A stretch of 64,000 nucleotides of DNA. Source: Pseudomonas sp. SDI (GTDB lineage: Bacteria > Pseudomonadota > Gammaproteobacteria > Pseudomonadales > Pseudomonadaceae). The stretch lies in the NCBI RefSeq assembly GCF_003105155.1, contig NZ_QETK01000007.1, positions 112,843-176,842 of the forward strand. Direction: 5' to 3'. How positions within the stretch are numbered: position 1 is the first letter of the stretch; each line of letters begins with the position of its first letter. The translations under genes and the position numbers were made by a program. Positions 1 to 10,511 of this stretch are shown here, one piece after another. The notes under the pieces are model-generated. The model ran no database searches. It was given only the letters and a program-made list of their open reading frames with translations, and had not been told where the DNA came from.

Positions 1-395
1 ATCTGTTGTTGGATGTTCGCCGACTCGGCTTTGGCGTGCGCGATCTGGTGTCGCGGATCGAACGCTGCCTGATCGAGTTGCTGGCAAGTTATGACGTCGA
101 GGCGGCGGCCAAGCCGGATGCGCCTGGCGTGTATGTCGACGGGGCGAAAATCGCCTCTCTCGGCCTGAGGATTCGCAATGGCTGTTCGTTCCATGGCCTT
201 GCTCTGAACGTGGACATGGACCTTGCGCCATTCCGCCGGATTAACCCCTGTGGGTATGCGGGGCTGGCTATGACCCAGCTGCGCGACCAGGCAGGTCCGA
301 TCGAACTCCATGAGGTAAGGGCAAGGCTGCGCGGGCAGCTGGTCAAGCACCTCGACTATGCTGAGCAGACGACCCTTACGGGCGGAATCGACTGA
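1..395 (+). CDS. lipB: Octanoyltransferase LipB, 3' part (5' end outside window)
   Basis: LipB moves the octanoyl group from octanoyl-ACP onto the lipoyl domains of 2-oxoacid dehydrogenases and GcvH, the first step of lipoate synthesis. About 131 C-terminal codons are present; the frame is open through the left edge. Visible family signatures are [13 protein letters not shown], the [24 protein letters not shown] block that carries the acyl-transfer lysine (in GAKIAS) and the [17 protein letters not shown] block with the conserved cysteine. The stop lies 2 bp before the lipA start, so the two genes are co-transcribed and probably translationally coupled. The product and the order are standard for Pseudomonas. 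Confidence 0.95.
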   Translation, partial: LLLDVRRLGFGVRDLVSRIERCLIELLASYDVEAAAKPDAPGVYVDGAKIASLGLRIRNGCSFHGLALNVDMDLAPFRRINPCGYAGLAMTQLRDQAGPIELHEVRARLRGQLVKHLDYAEQTTLTGGID

Positions 396-397
396 AT

Positions 398-1402
398 ATG
401 ACTATCGTGCAAGAGCCGGCGCTGAACGCCGTGCAAAACGTCACCCCGCCGCGACCGAAGGTCGAAGCCGGTGTGAAACTGCGTGGCGCGGAAAAAGTAG
501 CGCGCATCCCGGTAAAGATCATCCCTACCGACGAACTGCCGAAAAAGCCTGACTGGATTCGCGTGCGCATCCCGGTTTCGCCGGAAGTCGACCGTATCAA
601 GCAGCTGCTGCGCAAGCACAAGCTGCACAGTGTTTGCGAGGAAGCCTCGTGCCCGAACCTGGGCGAGTGCTTCTCCGGTGGTACTGCCACCTTCATGATC
701 ATGGGTGACATCTGCACCCGTCGTTGTCCGTTCTGCGACGTCGGCCACGGCCGGCCGAAGCCACTGGACGTCGACGAGCCGAAGAACCTGGCCGTGGCCA
801 TTGCCGACTTGCGCCTGAAGTATGTGGTGATCACCTCGGTGGACCGCGATGACCTGCGTGACGGCGGTGCCCAGCACTTTGCCGACTGCATCCGCGAGAT
901 CCGCGCGCTATCGCCGGGCGTGCAGCTGGAAACCCTGGTTCCGGACTACCGCGGACGGATGGACGTAGCCTTGGCGATCACTGCCGAAACCCCGCCGGAT
1001 GTGTTCAACCACAACCTGGAAACCGTGCCGCGCCTGTACAAGGCGGCGCGTCCGGGGTCGGACTACCAGTGGTCGTTGACCTTGCTGCAGAAGTTCAAGG
1101 AGTTGGTACCGCATGTACCGACCAAGTCCGGCCTGATGCTGGGGCTGGGCGAGACCGACGAAGAAGTGATCGAGGTGATGCATCGCATGCGCGAGCACAA
1201 CATCGATATGCTGACCCTTGGCCAGTACCTGCAACCGTCGCGCAGCCACTTGCCGGTGCAGCGGTTCGTGCACCCGGACACCTTCGCCTGGTTCGCCGAG
1301 GAAGGCTACAAGATGGGCTTCAAGAACGTTGCCTCGGGTCCACTGGTGCGCTCTTCGTACCACGCCGACCAGCAGGCGCACGAGGCCAAGATCAAACTCT
1401 GA
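398..1402 (+). CDS. lipA: Lipoyl synthase LipA
   Basis: Radical-SAM enzyme that inserts two sulfurs into the octanoyl chain attached by LipB; cytosolic. The 334-residue protein has both expected iron-sulfur clusters. C80, C85 and C91 ([12 protein letters not shown]) bind the auxiliary cluster that is consumed as sulfur donor. C106, C110 and C113 (CTRRCPFC) bind the radical-SAM cluster. The C-terminal SSYHAD segment holds the conserved serine near the auxiliary cluster. The roughly 60-residue N-terminal extension is usual for proteobacterial LipA. It starts 2 bp after lipB and is followed by a strong intrinsic terminator, so lipB-lipA form one unit ending here. Confidence 0.97.
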   Translation: MTIVQEPALNAVQNVTPPRPKVEAGVKLRGAEKVARIPVKIIPTDELPKKPDWIRVRIPVSPEVDRIKQLLRKHKLHSVCEEASCPNLGECFSGGTATFMIMGDICTRRCPFCDVGHGRPKPLDVDEPKNLAVAIADLRLKYVVITSVDRDDLRDGGAQHFADCIREIRALSPGVQLETLVPDYRGRMDVALAITAETPPDVFNHNLETVPRLYKAARPGSDYQWSLTLLQKFKELVPHVPTKSGLMLGLGETDEEVIEVMHRMREHNIDMLTLGQYLQPSRSHLPVQRFVHPDTFAWFAEEGYKMGFKNVASGPLVRSSYHADQQAHEAKIKL

Positions 1403-1419
1403 TTGCCGTCTGAGATGCC

Positions 1420-1458
1420 AAAAAGCCCCCGCACCTGTGAAGGTGCGGGGGCTTTTTG
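1420..1458 (+). terminator. Intrinsic terminator after lipA
   Basis: A perfect stem of about 17 bp (arms 1420-1436 and 1441-1457, loop GTGA) with a GC-rich core flanked by an A-run on one side and a T-run on the other. The flanking A/T runs make it potentially bidirectional, serving lipA from the left and the transglycosylase gene from the right. Confidence 0.93.
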
Positions 1459-1473
1459 TTGGCCTGAGGGCCG

Positions 1474-1524
1474 CATCGCGGGCTCTTGTGGGAGCGGCGG
1501 TGCGGCGCCCCGACTCGTCCCACC
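1474..1524. repeat. REP-like palindromic element
   Basis: Between the lipA terminator and the convergent transglycosylase stop lies GCGGGCTCTTGTGGGAGCGG followed by a GC-rich dyad and a TCGTCCCACC arm. It resembles the CGCGGG...CCCGCTCCCACA REP elements seen at the right end of this window (63949-64000), in the opposite orientation. Called from pattern only. Confidence 0.5.
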
Positions 1525-1531
1525 ATGCTGT

Positions 1532-2848
1532 TTAGCGGCTACGCAGGCTCTCAAGCAGACGATGCGTCGGGTAGCCATCCGCCGGCCAACCCAGCGACTG
1601 CTGCGCGCTGCGGATCGCCTTGCGGGTGTTCGCGCCGATGATCCCGTCGGCGGTGCCGGCGTCGAACTGCCGGGCGCTGAGCAGGGTCTGCAGCTCGATG
1701 CGTTCGCTACGGCTCAGTGGCAGGTCGTCTTTCGGCCAGTTGCCCCGGATGAAGCCCGAATTGTAGAAGCGCTCAGCCAGCAGGCTGACTGCCAGTGCAT
1801 AGGATGACGAGTTGTTGTACTTGAGGATCGCGCGGAAATTGTCCAGCACCAGGAACGCCGGGCCCCGTGCACCCGCCGGCAGCAGCAAAGCCGCTGATAG
1901 CTGCTGACTGCCGGAAGGCAACGGGTTGCCAGGTGGCAGCGTCACCCCCAGCTGTAGCCATTCGGCGACAGTTTTACGCTGGCTGCCATCGGCCAGCCAG
2001 AAGTCGAAGCCGGTCGGCACCTGCACCTCGAAGCCCCATGGCTCGCCACGCTTCCAGCCTGAGCTTTGCAGGTAGTGCGCGGTCGAGGCCAGGGCGTCGG
2101 CCGAACTGCTCCAGATGTCGCGGCGACCGTCGCCGTCGAAGTCGACGGCGTGGGTGTTGTAGGTGGTCGGGATGAACTGGGTCTGGCCCATGGCGCCGGC
2201 CCAGCTGCCGCGCATGGCGTCGGGCTGGATGTCGCCGTTCTGCAGGATCTGCAATGCCGCAATCAGTTGCGCCTGAGCGAACGCCGGGCGGCGGCCTTCG
2301 TAGGCCAGGGTCGCGAGGGAGCGGATCACCGATTTGTTGCCCTGGAACTGGCCGAAGTTACTCTCCATGCCCCAGACCGAGACCAGCACGCTGCGGTCGA
2401 CGCCGTAGCGTTGTTCGAGGCGGGCCAGCAGCTCGGCATGTTTTTCCAGCAGGGCTTTGCCGTTGCGCACGCGCACTGGCGACAGGGCGCCTTCCAGGTA
2501 TTCCCATACCGGGCGGCTGAATTCGGGTTGGCTGCGGTCGGCCTTGATCACGTCCACGTCGACGGTTACCCCGAGGAAGGCGCGGTCGAAGGTGGACGGG
2601 CTGATGCCGGCTTGCAGGGCTTGCTCGCGAAAGCCCGCTTGCCATTGGGCAAAGGTTTGCAGCGGCTGGATTTCCGCGCTGGCTTCGGTTGGGGCAATCG
2701 GCAGTGTGACGACGGGGTTGGGCTGGGCCGGAGCCAGGGGCAGCGCATCGGCGGCAGTAGGGTGCTGCGCACAGGCGACAAGCAGGATGAGGCTGGAGGC
2801 AGCGGTCAACTGACGCAGTGGCCAGCGACGGGAAAGGCTGAGGGGCAT
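1532..2848 (-). CDS. Lytic murein transglycosylase (MltB/SltB type) with peptidoglycan-binding domain
   Basis: 438-residue predicted lipoprotein that cleaves peptidoglycan non-hydrolytically to 1,6-anhydromuropeptides. Chosen start gives MPLSLSRRWPLRQL followed by a hydrophobic run and the lipobox LLVAC, so outer-membrane or periplasmic attachment is expected. The SLT_2 catalytic domain spans about residues 70-345; the catalytic glutamate is in WGMESNFGQFQG. A C-terminal PG_binding_1 domain (LQTLLSARQFDAGTADGIIG) follows. Upstream in-frame codons overlap arfA and are not used. The gene lies 61 bp downstream of arfA on the same strand. A SltB3-type identity is likely from family and position but not proven. 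Confidence 0.9.
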   Translation of the reverse strand: MPLSLSRRWPLRQLTAASSLILLVACAQHPTAADALPLAPAQPNPVVTLPIAPTEASAEIQPLQTFAQWQAGFREQALQAGISPSTFDRAFLGVTVDVDVIKADRSQPEFSRPVWEYLEGALSPVRVRNGKALLEKHAELLARLEQRYGVDRSVLVSVWGMESNFGQFQGNKSVIRSLATLAYEGRRPAFAQAQLIAALQILQNGDIQPDAMRGSWAGAMGQTQFIPTTYNTHAVDFDGDGRRDIWSSSADALASTAHYLQSSGWKRGEPWGFEVQVPTGFDFWLADGSQRKTVAEWLQLGVTLPPGNPLPSGSQQLSAALLLPAGARGPAFLVLDNFRAILKYNNSSSYALAVSLLAERFYNSGFIRGNWPKDDLPLSRSERIELQTLLSARQFDAGTADGIIGANTRKAIRSAQQSLGWPADGYPTHRLLESLRSR

Positions 2849-2909
2849 GCACAAGTCCAGGTATTTCAAGTCAGGTGCCGACCATACCATGCCTGTGGTT
2901 TTCGTGCCT

Positions 2910-3074
2910 TCATGCGGCCAAAAAGTAAGAAGCCTCCCAATCTCTCGACTGGAAGGCTTCGCGGCGGTAGCTGCCTTTGCCTTTACCTGAGCGTTCCTGG
3001 CGGCTGCGGAACAGGGGTTGGGCAATGATCGATTTGGCCTTGTTGGGGCCTGGTTTTGCAGGCTTTTTGCTCAT
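2910..3074 (-). CDS. arfA: Alternative ribosome-rescue factor ArfA
   Basis: A 54-codon gene. It starts MSKKPAKPGPNKAKS and contains PLFRSRQERSGKGKGSYRR, the ArfA signature (E. coli: DPLFR-R-E-KKGKGSYMRK), then a DWEAS segment like the NWEAS of E. coli. ArfA frees ribosomes stalled on non-stop mRNA by recruiting RF2 when tmRNA fails; cytosolic. The mRNA has a hairpin inside the last third of the reading frame (see the separate entry), which fits the known scheme in which arfA is normally made from truncated mRNA and destroyed by tmRNA tagging. It lies between holA and the transglycosylase gene. Motif-based call, high confidence. Confidence 0.9.
   Translation of the reverse strand: MSKKPAKPGPNKAKSIIAQPLFRSRQERSGKGKGSYRREAFQSRDWEASYFLAA
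2921..2960 (-). promoter_or_regulatory. Hairpin inside the arfA coding sequence (RNase III/terminator-type control)
   Basis: Inverted repeat with 7-bp outer arms GAAGCCT/AGGCTTC (2929-2935 and 2954-2960 on the plus strand), one mismatch, then three more pairs and a loop of about 10 nt, followed in the mRNA by a short ...TTACTTTTTGG tract. It falls over codons 39-49 of arfA. In other gammaproteobacteria an equivalent hairpin is cut by RNase III or ends transcription, producing the non-stop arfA message. The position and structure are seen; the mechanism is inferred from family knowledge. Confidence 0.7.
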
Positions 3075-3168
3075 GACAGGAGGTCCTGTTGAGGGGGAGG
3101 TGGGCGCACTATAGGCCGGGTTTTGCGCACTGACAATGCTGGCTTTAATGCCTTGATGTGGGAGCGGC

Positions 3169-4206
3169 TTATTCGGCGGGGAGTTGCAGCCGTTGCCCGG
3201 CCATCAGCAGCGAAAGCCGCGCCAGGCTGGTCCACGGCGAGCCCGGCGCCTGGCCCTTGATCTGCGCGTCGATGCGCTGTGCATCCTGCAGCAGTTGGCT
3301 CCAGCGTTGCGCCGAAAGGCGTTGCAGGGCTTTGCTCATCAGCGGCTTGCGTTTGTCCCAGACTGGCGGTCGGGCCTGGCTGAAGGCCTTGTCCAGCGGT
3401 ACGCCCTGGCTGAATTGCTGGGCCAGGCCGGCCAGCACGCGCAACTCGCGGGCCAGCGCCCAGAGGATCACCGGCGGCTCGACCCCTTCGCCACGCAAGC
3501 CCTCAAGCATGCGCAAGGCATGTGTGGCTTCGCCATTGAGGATCGCGTCGACCAGGCCGAAGACATCGAAGCGCGCGCTGTCGGCCACGGCCGCCTGCAC
3601 GGTGTCCACGGTGATCGGGTTGCCGTCGGCGAGCAGCTTGAGCTTTTCGATCTCCTGCGCCGCTGCCAGCAGGTTGCCTTCGACCCGTGCCGCGATCAGT
3701 TCCACCGCGTCACGTTGCGCCGACAGCCCGGCCTGCGCCAGACGCTGGTTGATCCACTGCGGCAACTGGTTGCTGTCCACCGGCCAGATTTGCACGAACT
3801 GCACCTGTGCACCCTCGACCAGCGCCTTACCCCACTTGGTCTTTTGCGCGCTGCCGTCAAGCTTGGGCAGGCTGATCAGCAGCAAGGTGTCTTCGGCAGG
3901 CCGCGAGCAATACTCGATCAGCGCTGCCGCACCCTTGTCGCCAGGCTTGCCCGAAGGCAGGCGCAGCTCCAGCAGGCGGCGCTGGGCGAACAGCGAAAGG
4001 CTGGCCCCGGCCTGGAGCAGGGTGCCCCAGTCGAAGTTGGCATCGGCGCTGAACACCTGGCGTTCGTCGAAGCCCTGCTGGCGGGCCGCCTGGCGAATCG
4101 CGTCGGCGGCTTCCTGGCACAGCAGCGGGTCGTCGCCGCTGATCACGTAAACCGGGGTCAGGTTGCCTTGCAGGTGCTTGTTGAGTTGGGCTGGGGACAG
4201 TTTCAT
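3169..4206 (-). CDS. holA: DNA polymerase III subunit delta
   Basis: 345-residue delta subunit of the clamp loader, which opens the beta sliding clamp during loading at replication forks. The N-terminus MKLSPAQLNKHLQ followed by PVYVISGDDPLL matches the delta family, as does the helical C-terminal collar region (VILWALARELRVLAGLAQQ). Length is normal (E. coli HolA is 343). It is the last of the leuS-lptE-holA group, starting 36 bp after lptE, a conserved arrangement in gammaproteobacteria. Confidence 0.95.
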   Translation of the reverse strand: MKLSPAQLNKHLQGNLTPVYVISGDDPLLCQEAADAIRQAARQQGFDERQVFSADANFDWGTLLQAGASLSLFAQRRLLELRLPSGKPGDKGAAALIEYCSRPAEDTLLLISLPKLDGSAQKTKWGKALVEGAQVQFVQIWPVDSNQLPQWINQRLAQAGLSAQRDAVELIAARVEGNLLAAAQEIEKLKLLADGNPITVDTVQAAVADSARFDVFGLVDAILNGEATHALRMLEGLRGEGVEPPVILWALARELRVLAGLAQQFSQGVPLDKAFSQARPPVWDKRKPLMSKALQRLSAQRWSQLLQDAQRIDAQIKGQAPGSPWTSLARLSLLMAGQRLQLPAE

Positions 4207-4242
4207 GGGGAGGGACGGGGCACCGGAGCGCCCCGTTCAGGC

Positions 4243-4848
4243 TCACTTGGCCGGGAACTCCAGCGGCGATTGCTGGGGCTGGGCGTCCTGGGCGCGGCGG
4301 GCCGCTTCGACTTCCAGCGCTTCGGCCCGCTCACGCTCGTCGGCCTTGGCTTGCAGTTGTTCCAACTGAGCCGGCGACAGCATTTGCAGGCGGGACATCA
4401 TCTTCTGCACCAGCTCGCGACGCATTTCCGAGCGGATCTGCGCCGCTTCCTGACCCGAGCCGGTAATGTTGTTGCCATCGTAGCTGTAGATCTTCTGTAC
4501 TTCCAGCTTGTCGGACAGCAGCGGCGCATTGTTGCGGCCCTGGATGGTGTAGCTGAGGACTGTGCTCAGTTCATAGTCCACCGAACGGCCTGCACCGGCA
4601 TAGCTGGCCGCGCGCTGGGTTTCGCTTTCGCTGGTCAGGACCAGCTCGTACGGCGCGCTGGCGCTGACGTTGACGCCGCTGTTCTTCATTACATTGCGCA
4701 GCTGGGTCACGGTAGGGCCGTAGGCATCACGCGCGCTAAGGTTCATGTCCTTGACGGTCAGTGCGTTGGTGTCGGTACCACGCAGATGGAAACCGCAGGC
4801 GCTGAGCAGGACAGCCAGGCCCATCACCAGCAGATTGCGTTTGATCAT
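4243..4848 (-). CDS. lptE: LPS-assembly lipoprotein LptE
   Basis: 201-residue outer-membrane lipoprotein that plugs the LptD barrel and helps deliver LPS to the outer leaflet. The signal peptide MIKRNLLVMGLAVLLSAC ends in a lipobox with the acylated cysteine at residue 18, followed by GFHLRGT, the typical LptE/RlpB start. The C-terminus is a charged, Ala/Gln/Glu-rich helical tail. An upstream in-frame methionine would add ten residues before the signal peptide and is rejected. It sits between leuS and holA, the classic position of rlpB. Confidence 0.94.
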   Translation of the reverse strand: MIKRNLLVMGLAVLLSACGFHLRGTDTNALTVKDMNLSARDAYGPTVTQLRNVMKNSGVNVSASAPYELVLTSESETQRAASYAGAGRSVDYELSTVLSYTIQGRNNAPLLSDKLEVQKIYSYDGNNITGSGQEAAQIRSEMRRELVQKMMSRLQMLSPAQLEQLQAKADERERAEALEVEAARRAQDAQPQQSPLEFPAK

Positions 4849-4921
4849 CTTGTTGCTCCCTTGAAACCTTGTGGGCACGATTCTATTCGAGCGCCCCGGC
4901 GGACCGGGGCGCCTGTTCCTG

Positions 4922-7600
<2,679 letters not shown>

Positions 7601-7736
7601 TCAAGAGTGAACGCCGTAGCATACATGACCCCCGCGCGTCGTGGGAAACCCTGATTGCATCGGGGGTATCGGCGCGGGCCGTTGGTCGCGGCGTTCGGCC
7701 GGTTTTTCGAGTAACGCTAAGCTCATGTGTGGGGGG

Positions 7737-7751
7737 AGATAAATTTTATCT
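7737..7751. promoter_or_regulatory. 15-bp perfect AT-rich dyad before the small orphan gene
   Basis: AGATAAA-T-TTTATCT is an exact odd palindrome 16 bp upstream of the ATG at 7768 and just before the TGAGG ribosome-binding site. It could be an operator or, in the mRNA, a short stem that partly occludes the translation start. No protein is assigned. Confidence 0.4.
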
Positions 7752-7767
7752 TCAATGAGGTGAACGG

Positions 7768-8085
7768 ATGGGAGAGTCGCAGCTACAAGCACTGAAACCG
7801 GAGTTGTACGAACGCCTGATTGATCGTCTCGGTCTAGCCCTGGATGTTGCCAAGACAGCCGTTCGATTACGCGATGAAATGCCTGCTGAACTGGAGCTGC
7901 GGGGCTTGAGCCGCGCTGAATTCGAAGTGATCAAGGCTTACCTGGCCGCGTTGCCGGGAGGCGGGCAGGGATGCGCCAGCGCGTTACAAGCAACGGAACC
8001 GCCCGCGTCGGCCAGTGTCGTCTGGCTCAAGGACAAACGGCGCTCGACGACGACTGCAGCATCCAGAACGCTGCACGTCAAATAG
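7768..8085 (+). CDS. Hypothetical protein, 105 aa
   Basis: I do not recognise the family. The first 65 residues look like a compact helical domain (ALKPELYERLIDRLGLALDVAKTAVRLRDEMPAELELRGLSRAEFEVIKAYLAAL). The rest is a low-complexity Ala/Ser/Thr tail ending in Lys. No signal peptide, membrane segment or metal motif is visible. The ATG has a good TGAGG ribosome-binding site 8 bp upstream, and an AT-rich palindrome precedes it. It stands alone between divergent leuS and the downstream YdcF-like gene. Coding is likely from the start signals and periodicity, but function is unknown. Confidence 0.65.
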   Translation: MGESQLQALKPELYERLIDRLGLALDVAKTAVRLRDEMPAELELRGLSRAEFEVIKAYLAALPGGGQGCASALQATEPPASASVVWLKDKRRSTTTAASRTLHVK

Positions 8086-8142
8086 ACGTTCGGGATGCCA
8101 CGGCGCAGGCAGGAGTGCGCCAACGTTCGAATATTTTTCACT

Positions 8143-8177
8143 GATCGGCACCCGGCTATTGTTGCCCGGTGCCGATC
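8143..8177. other. GC-rich hairpin between two plus-strand genes
   Basis: Arms GATCGGCACC(C)GG (8143-8155) and CCGGTGCCGATC (8166-8177) form a strong stem with a 10-nt loop and one bulged C. There is no T-run on either side, so a classical terminator is doubtful. It may act as an mRNA stabiliser or weak terminator for the 105-aa gene. Confidence 0.5.
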
Positions 8178-8213
8178 CTCTTAGGCTTCGCGCACTTCAT
8201 GGAGAGATGCCCG

Positions 8214-8975
8214 ATGCCGTTCCGCTATTTCATCAAACAAATGATCATGCCCCCGGGCATTCTGTTCCTGCTGCTGATTGCTGCCTGGTGGTTGCGTCGC
8301 ACCTGGCCGCGCACGGCGAGGCTGTGTTTTGTCCTCGGCTTGGGCGGTTTGTGCTTGATGAGCCTGCCGGTGGTGGTCGAGCGCTCGGCGCGCGTGCTGG
8401 AACACGTGCCGGCGCTTGAGCTGACGCAGTGGGCTGCGCTGGCCGCGCAGGCCGATGCGATTGTGGTGCTCGGTGCCGGTCGTGAGCGCGGCGATCCAGC
8501 CTGGGACGGGGTCGATCAACCGACCGGAGTGGCCTTGGAGCGCATGCGTTATGCCGCGCAGTTGGCCAAGGCCTCCGGTCTGCCGCTATTGACCAGTGGC
8601 GGCCTGCATTACGGTTCACCGCCCAGCGAGGCGCAGTTGATGGCCGATTCGTTACAGCGCGACTTTGGCGTGAGCGTGCGCTGGAAAGAAGAGCGGAGCC
8701 ACACCACCTGGGAAAACGCCCTGTTCAGCGCCGAAATTCTCAAGGCGCAAGGCCTCAAACGGGTGGTCGTGGTTACCCAGGCCTGGCACATGCCGCGTGC
8801 GCAGTGGAGTTTCGAACAGGCCGGGCTCAGCGTGGTAGCGGCCCCAGTGGGCTTTCTCGGCAAGGACCACGGGCGCCCGTTCGGCGGCTGGATGCCGGAG
8901 AACAAGGCGCTGTGGCAAAGCGGCCAACTGCTCAATGAGCTGGTTGGCCTGATCGGCTACCGGCTGTTCTACTAG
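8214..8975 (+). CDS. YdcF/ElyC-type DUF218 protein
   Basis: 253-residue inner-membrane protein. The start MPFRYFIKQMIMPPG is chosen because GGAGAG lies 7 bp upstream. Two N-terminal membrane segments (about residues 10-27 and 35-52) precede a DUF218 domain with IVVLGAGRERGD near residue 83, LLTSGG, ERSHTTWENA and VVVVTQAWHMPRA. This is the ElyC/SanA/YdcF family; ElyC affects peptidoglycan/undecaprenyl-phosphate metabolism in E. coli, so an envelope role is inferred. Convergent with lnt. Confidence 0.85.
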   Translation: MPFRYFIKQMIMPPGILFLLLIAAWWLRRTWPRTARLCFVLGLGGLCLMSLPVVVERSARVLEHVPALELTQWAALAAQADAIVVLGAGRERGDPAWDGVDQPTGVALERMRYAAQLAKASGLPLLTSGGLHYGSPPSEAQLMADSLQRDFGVSVRWKEERSHTTWENALFSAEILKAQGLKRVVVVTQAWHMPRAQWSFEQAGLSVVAAPVGFLGKDHGRPFGGWMPENKALWQSGQLLNELVGLIGYRLFY

Positions 8976-8982
8976 AGCGCCC

Positions 8983-10503
8983 TTACGAGACCGTGCGGGC
9001 CACTCGGCTGGCCAGCAGGGCCCAACCCAGCAACAGCCCGCAGAGAATCGCCAGTGGCCACGAGCGCCATTGCAGGTACGGGGTCAGTTGCTGCATCGGC
9101 ACCACTTCACCGTAGAGGATGCCGCGCTCGAATTGCGGGATTTGTGCGCTGATCTTGCCGAACGGGTCGATCAGCCCGGTGACGCCATTGTTGGTCGCGC
9201 GGATCATCCAGCGCCCGGCTTCCAGGGCACGCATCTGCGCCATTTGCAGGTGCTGCAGCGGGCCGATCGAACGGCCGAACCAGGTGTCGTTGCTGATGGT
9301 CAGCAGCACGTCGCTGCGCGCGGCAAGGCTGGCGGACAGTTCCGGGTAGACCACTTCGTAGCAGATCAGCGGGGCGAAGTGATAACCCTTGGCCTGAAGC
9401 AACGGCTGGTCTTCCGGGCCGCGGGCGAAATCGGACATCGGCAGGTCGAAGAACTCGATCAGCCCACGCAGCATGTCCTGCAGCGGCACGTACTCGCCGA
9501 ACGGCACCAGTTTCTGCTTGAGGTAGGTGCCGTCGCCTTCGCCGACCACGGTGATGCCGTTGTAGTAGCGCCGTTGTTGATGCACCACTTCGCGCACCGG
9601 TACGCCGGTGATCAGCGCCGAGTGCCGGTCGCTGGCGAAGTTACCCATCATGTCCAGGTAGCCTTGCGCCGACTCCTTGAGTACCGGCACCGCCGTTTCC
9701 GGCCAGACGATCAGGTCCACTGGCTTGCTGCTGAAGCTCATGTCGCGGTACAGCGCCAGCTGGGCATTGAGCTGGGCCGGGTCCCATTTCAGGCTCTGTT
9801 CGATGTTGCCCTGGATCGCCGCGACTGTCAGTGGCTCACCCGAGGGTTTGGTCCAGGCATGGCCTTTGAGCGCCACGCCGATCAGCCACGGCGCCAGCAG
9901 CAATACCACGCCGATGGCGAGGAATGACTTGCGCGCGCGCAGCCGGTACAGGTTGCACCGCAAGGCAGCACTCAGCGCCAGGCTGAACGAGATCAGCCAC
10001 ATGCCGCCCAGCGGCGCGAGCCCGGTCAGGGGGCCGTCGAGCTGGCTGTAGCCGGCGTAGAGCCAGGGGAAACCGGTGAGGAACCAGCCGCGGAAGGCCT
10101 CCTGGGCCAGCCACAGCGCGGCGAAGCCCAGGGCATCGGCCAACGGCGCTTCGCTACGGCGCAACCAGCGCGCCCAGAGCCACGCCGGCAAGGCGAAAAA
10201 CCAGGCAATGGCGGCGAAGAACAGCAGCATCAGGCCGCCGGCGAGCAGTGCCGAAGCGCCGCCGTAGGTGTGGATGCTGACGTAGATCCACCAGGTGCCG
10301 GCGCCGAACAGGCCGAAGCCATAGCACCAGCCGCGCCATAGCGCCTGACGCGGGCTGACATCGCGCAAGCCGAGGTAGAACAGCCCCAGCGCGACCAGGG
10401 CCAGTGGCCAGATGTCGAACGGGGCCAGCGCCAGGGTGGTCAGGGCGCCGGCCGCCACGGCCAGCAGGTTACCGGGCCAGCCGGGACGGGTGATCCAGCG
10501 CAT
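8983..10503 (-). CDS. lnt: Apolipoprotein N-acyltransferase
   Basis: 506-residue inner-membrane enzyme that adds the third acyl chain to the N-terminal cysteine of lipoproteins. Six N-terminal transmembrane helices precede a nitrilase-like periplasmic domain. The catalytic triad is visible: E269 (VWPETAVPV), K331 (QKLVPFGEY) and C381 (LICYEVVYPE). A final transmembrane helix closes the protein. It is the last gene of the phoH-ybeY-corC-lnt operon, starting 8 bp after corC, and probably serves LptE and the other lipoproteins of this window. Confidence 0.95.
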   Translation of the reverse strand: MRWITRPGWPGNLLAVAAGALTTLALAPFDIWPLALVALGLFYLGLRDVSPRQALWRGWCYGFGLFGAGTWWIYVSIHTYGGASALLAGGLMLLFFAAIAWFFALPAWLWARWLRRSEAPLADALGFAALWLAQEAFRGWFLTGFPWLYAGYSQLDGPLTGLAPLGGMWLISFSLALSAALRCNLYRLRARKSFLAIGVVLLLAPWLIGVALKGHAWTKPSGEPLTVAAIQGNIEQSLKWDPAQLNAQLALYRDMSFSSKPVDLIVWPETAVPVLKESAQGYLDMMGNFASDRHSALITGVPVREVVHQQRRYYNGITVVGEGDGTYLKQKLVPFGEYVPLQDMLRGLIEFFDLPMSDFARGPEDQPLLQAKGYHFAPLICYEVVYPELSASLAARSDVLLTISNDTWFGRSIGPLQHLQMAQMRALEAGRWMIRATNNGVTGLIDPFGKISAQIPQFERGILYGEVVPMQQLTPYLQWRSWPLAILCGLLLGWALLASRVARTVS

Positions 10504-10511
10504 GGTTGTCC

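Noticed and set aside
8143..8177. Hairpin as a terminator of the 105-aa gene
   Set aside because: Stem is strong but there is no T-run on either strand; kept only as a hairpin.
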